Below are positions 7,648 through 13,600 of a stretch of 15,744 nt of DNA, piece by piece. The notes beneath the pieces were generated by a model. That model was not told the origin of the DNA and did not search any database. It saw nothing but the letters and a program-made list of their open reading frames with translations. The first letter of the stretch is position 1. Every line of letters begins with the position of its first letter. A program made the position numbers and the translations under genes. The stretch covers positions 1 to 15,744 of the forward strand of contig CADBUD010000038.1 of NCBI GenBank assembly GCA_902797785.1. Direction: 5' to 3'. This DNA comes from an uncultured Lachnospiraceae bacterium (GTDB lineage Bacteria > Bacillota > Clostridia > Lachnospirales > Lachnospiraceae).

Positions 7648-7776
7648 CTAGTACCAAACATCACTTTGGGGCATTTCCCCCATGTTTTTCCTGATATCTT
7701 CTGTAAAGCTGCCCGAAGGCACCGTCGATATCCTACCCATTTTTCTTTTATATAGCTGCATAGTAAACGAAACCAT
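7648..7776 (-). CDS. Candidate 42-residue leader ORF before the phosphatase
   Basis: An ATG with AGGA 7 nt upstream opens a 42-codon frame (MVSFTMQLYKRKMGRISTVP, ending in SDVWY). It lies between a good promoter and the PP2C gene. Its TAG stop is fused to the AGGAGG site of the phosphatase, the usual layout for translational coupling. The peptide has a basic first half and an acidic second half, and no signal peptide or membrane segment. I do not recognise it, and it does not resemble the end of RlmN. The frame could be open by chance at this length; the tight fit to promoter, ribosome binding site and downstream site is the reason for listing it. Confidence 0.45.
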   Translation of the reverse strand: MVSFTMQLYKRKMGRISTVPSGSFTEDIRKNMGEMPQSDVWY

Positions 7777-7814
7777 ATTTTTATCCTATGAAAAAACACA
7801 TTAAAACATTTTTT

Positions 7815-7843
7815 ATTTTATCACAAGACCCCAAAAAGGGCAA
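7815..7843 (-). promoter_or_regulatory. Sigma-A type promoter of the phosphatase/kinase operon
   Basis: On the minus strand TTGCCC (-35, 7843-7838) and TAAAAT (-10, 7820-7815) are 17 nt apart. A TG one base before the -10 gives an extended -10 (TGATAAAAT). Transcription would start near 7808, about 30 nt before the candidate leader ORF, and could carry all genes down to thiN. No terminator is seen within that series. Confidence 0.6.
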
Positions 7844-7876
7844 GAAAAATTATTTGACCATATAATCCTGCCAATC

Positions 7877-7901
7877 AAAAAAGCGGCAAACATTCCGCTC
7901 T
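7877..7901 (-). terminator. Rho-independent terminator of the HAD phosphatase gene
   Basis: On the minus strand AGAGCGG (7901-7895) pairs with CCGCTTT (7886-7880) over 7 bp including one G-T wobble. The loop is 8 nt and the stem runs into six T. It lies 21 bp past the HAD gene stop and upstream of the next operon's promoter, so it separates the two units. Confidence 0.75.
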
Positions 7902-7921
7902 GAATATGTTCTCATAAATCA

Positions 7922-8431
7922 TCATGACCAACCCACGGGATTGCCGACCAGTTCCGTGTTTCTACCAAGAGCCTTGAATAGGGAGCTGCGAAGCAGCGGG
8001 AAATCCGAATGTAGTCTAAGAAGCATAGCTTCATAGTCATATATCGTTCCCATCGAATCATCTGTCACAAAATTCGTCTGACAGAACCGGTCTCTTGTCG
8101 TATTCACCGCGATCGCCGTCACCAGACCATCCGGTTTTGTGTCGTTGATCATGATCCGTTCTCCCTGCCCTGCCTCAAAAATGATATGATCGTAGCGTAC
8201 ATGATTTTCTTTTAGAAATTTTAAGGTATGCGCCTTTTCATAATTGCTCCTTGCCGTCAGAAAAATAATCATGTCTCTTTTGGGTATTTGATCTAAAAAT
8301 TCCTTTGCTCCCGGGAGAAACTGATCTTTTCCGATGATATATGGGCCATCATGGACTAATATCGTTCCATCCAGATCTAAGATCCATGTCTTTGGCATGG
8401 GAGATATGTGGATTTCTTTGGGTTCTAGCAT
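7922..8431 (-). CDS. HAD-superfamily hydrolase (probable small phosphatase)
   Basis: Probably a cytoplasmic phosphoryl-transfer enzyme; the substrate is unknown. The 169 residues show HAD motif I DLDGT (19-23, nucleophile D19 and acid D21), motif II in LTAR (58-61) and a conserved-looking ERIMINDTKPDG segment (91-102) that would supply the late acidic residue. The short spacing between motifs means a small or absent cap domain. Proteins of this look often sit in sugar or polysaccharide loci, but no such genes are next to it here. GAGGTG lies 6-7 nt before the ATG at 8431; an inner ATG at codon 12 is possible but has no comparable site. The gene stands alone between a decayed gene and its own terminator. 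The stop is TGA. Confidence 0.85.
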   Translation of the reverse strand: MLEPKEIHISPMPKTWILDLDGTILVHDGPYIIGKDQFLPGAKEFLDQIPKRDMIIFLTARSNYEKAHTLKFLKENHVRYDHIIFEAGQGERIMINDTKPDGLVTAIAVNTTRDRFCQTNFVTDDSMGTIYDYEAMLLRLHSDFPLLRSSLFKALGRNTELVGNPVGWS

Positions 8432-8446
8432 TTGGTCACCTCTATT

Positions 8447-8476
8447 TTTATATCGTTCGTTTTATCACCGAAGCAA
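8447..8476 (-). promoter_or_regulatory. Candidate promoter of the HAD phosphatase gene
   Basis: TTGCTT (8476-8471) and TATAAA (8452-8447) are 18 nt apart on the minus strand, 16 bp before the start codon. The leader would be very short, and the -10 lies close to the ribosome binding site, so this is only a fair match. Confidence 0.35.
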
Positions 8477-8554
8477 TCTTAGGACACGAGACAGCGTTCT
8501 GACAGCACGATCTGGCTCCGAAACAGGATTTTTGGGAAAATAGATTTTTCAGCT

Positions 8555-10282
8555 TCAGGGGATCCTTCCACCTCGTATCAGGCACTTCTTTCCCCGAAAT
8601 GCAAACCCGTACTTAAGGATATTCTTTTGGAGGATTCCCCGTGCGATCAGATTCATTGCATATTTCTTATCCTCAATCTGTGCAAGGGCGTTGGCTGCAG
8701 TATCCGTCAGGTCATTTTCATTATCATATTCCTTGTCATATACCTTGAACTAGATGATGACTGCAACATCCTTTTTATTCTTTGGCTCCAGCACCCCATC
8801 ATATCTTCCGCAGCCACTTTCTCGATTAGATTTTAGGACATAGTTCTTTGCATTGTCCACGAGCAGTCCCAATACAAAGCCATGATAGAACTTCTCCGGC
8901 TCACTCTCTTCGGACGGTTTCTTTCCTGCATCGAAATAACTAAAGGTATTGAGTGCCACCTTGTTCATATATTGATTCATTCCCCGAAGGTCACACAAAA
9001 ACATGGCTTTCACAAATTCATTGAACGAAGCATCTTTCTTGAACCAGCCAGCTACCATCCTTTCAAACATTTTCTTTACTTCAAAGTTGGTAAGCACAAG
9101 CTGGTATACTGCTGTATCTTCCGGCGTTTCCTGAATAATCTTTTCACATTTTAGATATCCGGATGCCAACAACAGGCTCCAGATGGCATCGATATTCCCA
9201 TCCAACTGACTGAACACGATCTGTTCATCAATCGCAGCCTCCACAGATCCGCCTGTAATCAGTTCTTCAAAATCCATCTTGATATTCGGTGCCCCGTTAC
9301 TAATAAGATGTCCCACAAGCCCATTGCCGCTTGTATTTGCCCAGTAGGTATCAATCTTGCCCGTTTTCAAAAAATGTGTAATCGACCACGGATTGTATAT
9401 GTCTGAATATGATCCGAATATAAAACCATCGTACCATAGCTTTATCTCCTGTTTATCCTCACTTGAATACCCCATTTCATCTAATGCTGCAAAAACTTCG
9501 TTCTCTGTAAATCCAAAATCTGTGGAATATAAATCTGAGGTCGTCATCACAACGATCAGATTATTAAGATCTGAAAAAATCGATTGCCAAGGCACGCCTG
9601 CGGTGTCTTTACTCACCCTTGTAATTCCCGTCATGATTGCCCTTTCCATTGACGGATTCGTCTTGAAGGTATTATTGAACATTATACGGATAAATGCCGC
9701 CATATCATCCCAATATTCTTGGACATAAGCCTCCTGTAACGGTGTATCATATTCATCGAGAAAGATAAGGACTTTCTATCCATAATGTTTTTCAAGCAAA
9801 GTTGAGAGAAGATTAAGTGATAATTCAGCATGGACATCATCCATATCCTCGCGAACTGCATCAAACTGTTTCTTCTCTGTTTTATTTAGTTTATTCGAAT
9901 TCATAAGATAATCATATTGCTGAAACAGGTTAACAATCCCTATCTTAATCGTTTTGACTGCCTCCTCATATGTCCTTCCCTTCACACCCGCAAATGTCAT
10001 AAATATGACCGGATATGTTCCTTGAAGGCTCTTTAGCTTCTCGTCCTTCCATATATCAAGCCCTTCGAACAGGTGGCTTCTTCCTACATATTTCAAAGAA
10101 AAAAAGTAATGGAACATACTCATTGTTATCGTCTTGCCAAAACGTCGAGGACGGGTTATCAAAGTGACGCTATCCCGATTGTTCCACCATTCCTCAATAA
10201 ACGATGTCTTATCAATATAAAAACCGTCATTCTCAATAAGACCTGCAAAGTCCTGTACTCCTATTGAAATTGTTCTTGCCAT
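8555..10282 (-). pseudogene. Decayed AAA-ATPase-like / PD-(D/E)XK nuclease-like protein, two in-frame TAG stops
   Basis: The frame reads through 576 codons in the expected order. The N-terminus is MARTISIGVQDF, followed by the ATP-binding loop RPRRFGKT (44-51), the Walker B-like LDEYDTP (175-181), VMTGITRVSK-like and IFSDLNNL segments, and a C-terminal nuclease-like part GRYDGVLEPKNKKDVAVII-x-FKV. This matches the AAA-ATPase_like/DUF1703 (PDDEXK_9) family common in gut Clostridia and Bacteroidetes. Two codons are TAG: codon 169 (9776-9778), just before KVLIFLDEYD, and codon 511 (8750-8752), exactly where the Glu of the nuclease E-x-K motif is expected. The sequence after the second stop (RGILQKNILKYGFAFRGKK) is still family-like and ends in TGA. 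No frameshift is seen. I chose the ATG at 10282 because GGAGG lies 8 nt before it; the GTG 9 bp upstream overlaps that site. If translated, the pieces would be a 168-residue ATPase fragment and a separate C-terminal fragment. Confidence 0.85.
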
Positions 10283-10355
10283 TGTCGTCACCTCCAGTCT
10301 TCTGTGGTTCTATTGGGCAGAATATTTCCTTTCGCATCCTACATAATTTGGTCAT

Positions 10356-10385
10356 ATTATAACAAGAAGCACCTGATCATGTCAA
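10356..10385 (-). promoter_or_regulatory. Consensus sigma-A promoter of the decayed ATPase gene
   Basis: On the minus strand a perfect TTGACA (10385-10380) and a perfect TATAAT (10361-10356) are 18 nt apart. Transcription would start near 10349, giving a leader of about 67 nt before the ATG at 10282. It is the best match to consensus in the window, although the gene it serves carries two stop codons. Confidence 0.75.
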
Positions 10386-10547
10386 TCATCGGTCGAATAA
10401 TCCTGTCTCTCCCATGATTCTTCCCAATCTGTTTCTCTCGTCAGCCACCCGCTCTTTTCCTTGAGAATGTGCCCATCACCTTTGCTCCTGCCATCTTATA
10501 TGCTCCATTTATTTTTCGATACATATAGAATCAATCACTTCACAGTA

Positions 10548-10591
10548 AAAGGTGCCAAAAATATAAAAATTATAATATTTTTGACACCTTT
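10548..10591. terminator. Hairpin terminator, probably bidirectional, after the large surface-protein gene
   Basis: AAAGGTGCCAAAAATAT (10548-10564) pairs with ATATTTTTGACACCTTT (10575-10591) over 17 bp with one G-T wobble and a 10-nt loop. The stem starts with A-rich and ends with T-rich sequence on both strands, as in bidirectional terminators. It begins 28 bp past the TAG stop of the surface-protein gene. Confidence 0.75.
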
Positions 10592-10619
10592 ATACTTTTA
10601 TAATAGTTTTTATGTTATA

Positions 10620-13600
10620 CTATCGTTTTGTCTTTACACTGCCGCTCGTCCACTCCGAATACAGCTTCCTGCCCTTCACCAGTTGATACGCCCGAACTCT
10701 CACATAATATTTTGTCTTTGCCTTTAACTTCTTCACCTGAATACTCGTTCCACGAATGATTTTCTTTTCCGCTGCTGTAAAATCTCCATTTATAGAATAA
10801 TAAATTTCATATCCCACGGCTCCTCCAACAGAAGACAAGGATTTCATCCCGAGCCGGAACCCTTTCTTCTCTGCTTTAGCTTTCACTGTCGGCTTTTTCG
10901 GATTGATTTTAAATGTCTTTTTTATGCTTCCACTGTAATTTCCGTGAAATATGATTTTTACCTCTGCAACTCCTGCGTTTTTATTTTTAGAGTATTTTAC
11001 TGTATAATTTGATGCTGCAATCTCTTTTCCTTCCGTGTCAAAGACACTCACCTTCGGACATTTCTTTTTCCCGTCATAGACATACTCATTCTCCAAAAGT
11101 TCCAATGACCCTGCTGCAGAAATTGCCTGAACCTCTAACTTTTCCTTGCAATACTGACATACTTTGGCAATGCTTCCTTCTTTTTTTAACCCTGCCTTTG
11201 TAAGAACCATTCGAAAATCATGTGGCATCTTCTCTATCTTTTCTTTCTTTACCGTATCACACTCCTTACAAGTGAAAGTTTTCGTTCCCTCTGTCTGGCA
11301 TGTCGCTTTTTTCGTCACGATACCGTTATTCCACTGATGTCCGCTGCAATCTGTAAAAGAATCCACATAAAAGCTCTCACATCTGCTGCAGATATGTGTC
11401 GTATATCCTTTCTCTGTACATGATGGTTCTGTGATAATGCTCTGATAATCATGATTTTCTGAGTCTATCTCTATATACTCCGTCTTGGTCTTTCCGCAGC
11501 TCCTACAAGTCGCATTTTTTATTCCTCTCATCGTACAGGTAGCCGGCTGTACGATTTCACTGTCTTCCCACTCATGTCCGGTAGATGGAATGGTTATTTT
11601 GGTGCGACTGATTTCCAATCCGCATTCCGTGCAATAAACAGCTTCTTCATAGGAACCTTCTTTTGTACAAGTCGCCTGTGTCATATGTTCTTCCACTGCA
11701 GCTCCTGCCTTATGTCCCAAGGCTTCTATTGTCTTTCCTTTTTCCAGAAGCTCGCCACAGTCTGCGCAGAGAAGATCTCCGGTATATCCCTTTGCAGAAC
11801 AGGTCGCCGAAGCTGCATTCTTGATTTCTGTACTTTGATGATTGGAGGAATCCTTCTTTATTGTTTCTGTTCTTTCCTCACCACAAACGGTACAGGTATA
11901 TGTCACGATTCCATTTAAGATGCAGGTTGCTTCCTGTGTCATTTTTCCCTCGTCCCATTGATGTTCGGACGGTTGAATCTCTGCTCCCTTCGCAAGCTTT
12001 TCTCCGCAATCCGTACAGTACAGGTCGCCTGTATATCCGGCACGATGGCAGCTTGTCGTAGTCGCATTTTTTCGTTCTGTATGAATATGATTGGATGGAT
12101 CTAAATCTGTTTCTACTGTTCTCGTCAGCTTGCAAGTGTTACAGGTAAATGTTTTTTCTCCTTTCGTAGAACAGGTCGCCGCCTTTGTGATAGTTCCTTC
12201 GTCCCACTGGTGGTCTGTAACCTTTATCGTTTGACCTTGAGAAACCAGTCTGCCACAATCCAGACACCATGTATCACCGGTATAACCCTCTTTCGCACAG
12301 GAGACTGCTTTTGCGTTTTTGATTTCTGTCCTTGTATGATGATTCCAATCCATTGGCAGCTCTTCCGTTTTTGTCGCCTGACAAATCGTGCAAATAAATT
12401 GTTTTTCCCCTTTTTCGCTGCAAGTCGCTGGTTTTGTAACTGATTGTTCTTTCCATGAATGTCCCAACGTCTGAATCGTTATTTTATTCCGGCTCAATTC
12501 TTTTTTACATACGGTACAGGAGATGATTTCCTCATAAGAGCCGGATGAGGTACAGGTCGGCTGGATTCTATTTTCGATTTCTTTTGTTCCTGCTTTGTGC
12601 CCTGTGGCTACGATTGTTTTACCGGTAGAGATTTTCGTGTTACAGTCGGTACAGTAGGTATCTCCGGTATAACCTGTAGTTTCACAGGTCGGTGTTTTCT
12701 GGTTTCGTAATTCTGTATGGGTATGATTCTTGGTGTCTATTGCAATTTCTTCCGTTTTTGCCTGTCCGCAAATGGTACAGGTATAAGTCCTGATTCCTTT
12801 TTCGGTACAGGTGGACGTTTTTGTAACAATCCCATCATCATATGTGTGACCATCTGCTTCACAGGCGGTATTTACTTTGATGGTAAATTCTGCTGTTTTC
12901 GTTATTCCATTTTCTGTGTAAGAAATTGACACTTTTTGAGTTCCAATCTTGTCAGTATTTCCATTTAATTCATATTCTGTAATCTCTTTGCTAATTCCAT
13001 TCCGATAGTAAGCCATAACCTTCATTCCTGACTTATCAAAAGATTCACCTATCAAATAATTTAGTTTAGATGGAAAAGAAGATATTTTTATGCTGTCAAG
13101 TAAGGTTTCTACTGGAAAATATTTAATCTGTTTTACATAAAACTGCATTAATAAGTTTTGATCTTCTTCATTAACAACGCCATCTCCATTCAAATCACAG
13201 ATTTCTTTTTCTTCTTTAGATAATGAAATATTATTTGCAGCAGCATTTCCTATTTTTGAAAGATCTGTAGCAGTAATTCTTCTGTCACCATTAACATCTC
13301 CATAGATGATTTTTCCTCCCATAACTCTTAATTCACATTTTTCTTGATTCTTTCCATCTTCTGTTGTCACATAAATCACTGCTGAACCATACTGCTTCGC
13401 AGTTACTTTTCCATTTTTATCTATCGAAACTACAGATTCATTATTCGAGCTCCAATATACGTTTTGCAAGTCTGCATCCTCAGGACTTATTTCTGCACAA
13501 AAAGTTATTGTTTTTCCTACTTGAAGAATACAATTATCATATATTATTCCATTAGAATCAGTAATTTTTAAGGTTGAAATTGGTTGTACTACTTCTATAC

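Larger units (their letters stand above)
10292..10619. other. Intergenic region between the surface protein and the decayed gene
   Basis: These 328 bp hold the terminator of the large gene (10548-10591) and the promoter of the decayed gene (10356-10385). The 160 bp between them contain only short chance frames on either strand, and I see no further gene, RNA or repeat there. Confidence 0.6.

Noticed and set aside
8750..9778. TAG recoding (for example pyrrolysine or suppressor tRNA) as the reason for the two in-frame amber codons
   Set aside because: TAG is used as the ordinary stop by the kinase, the phosphatase, the large surface protein and the candidate leader ORF in this same window, so general recoding is unlikely. 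No tRNA or PYLIS-like evidence was seen.
9682..9864. Overlapping 60-codon frame across the first TAG of the decayed ATPase gene
   Set aside because: It is in a different frame from the family protein and has no matching motifs; the family frame resumes directly after the TAG without a shift.
10440..10524. Short minus-strand ORF (starting MYRKINGAYKMAGAKV) and an overlapping frame ending in ERQDYSTDD upstream of the decayed gene
   Set aside because: Both are under 40 codons, one has no start codon, and neither resembles a known protein; they lie upstream of or across the gene's promoter.
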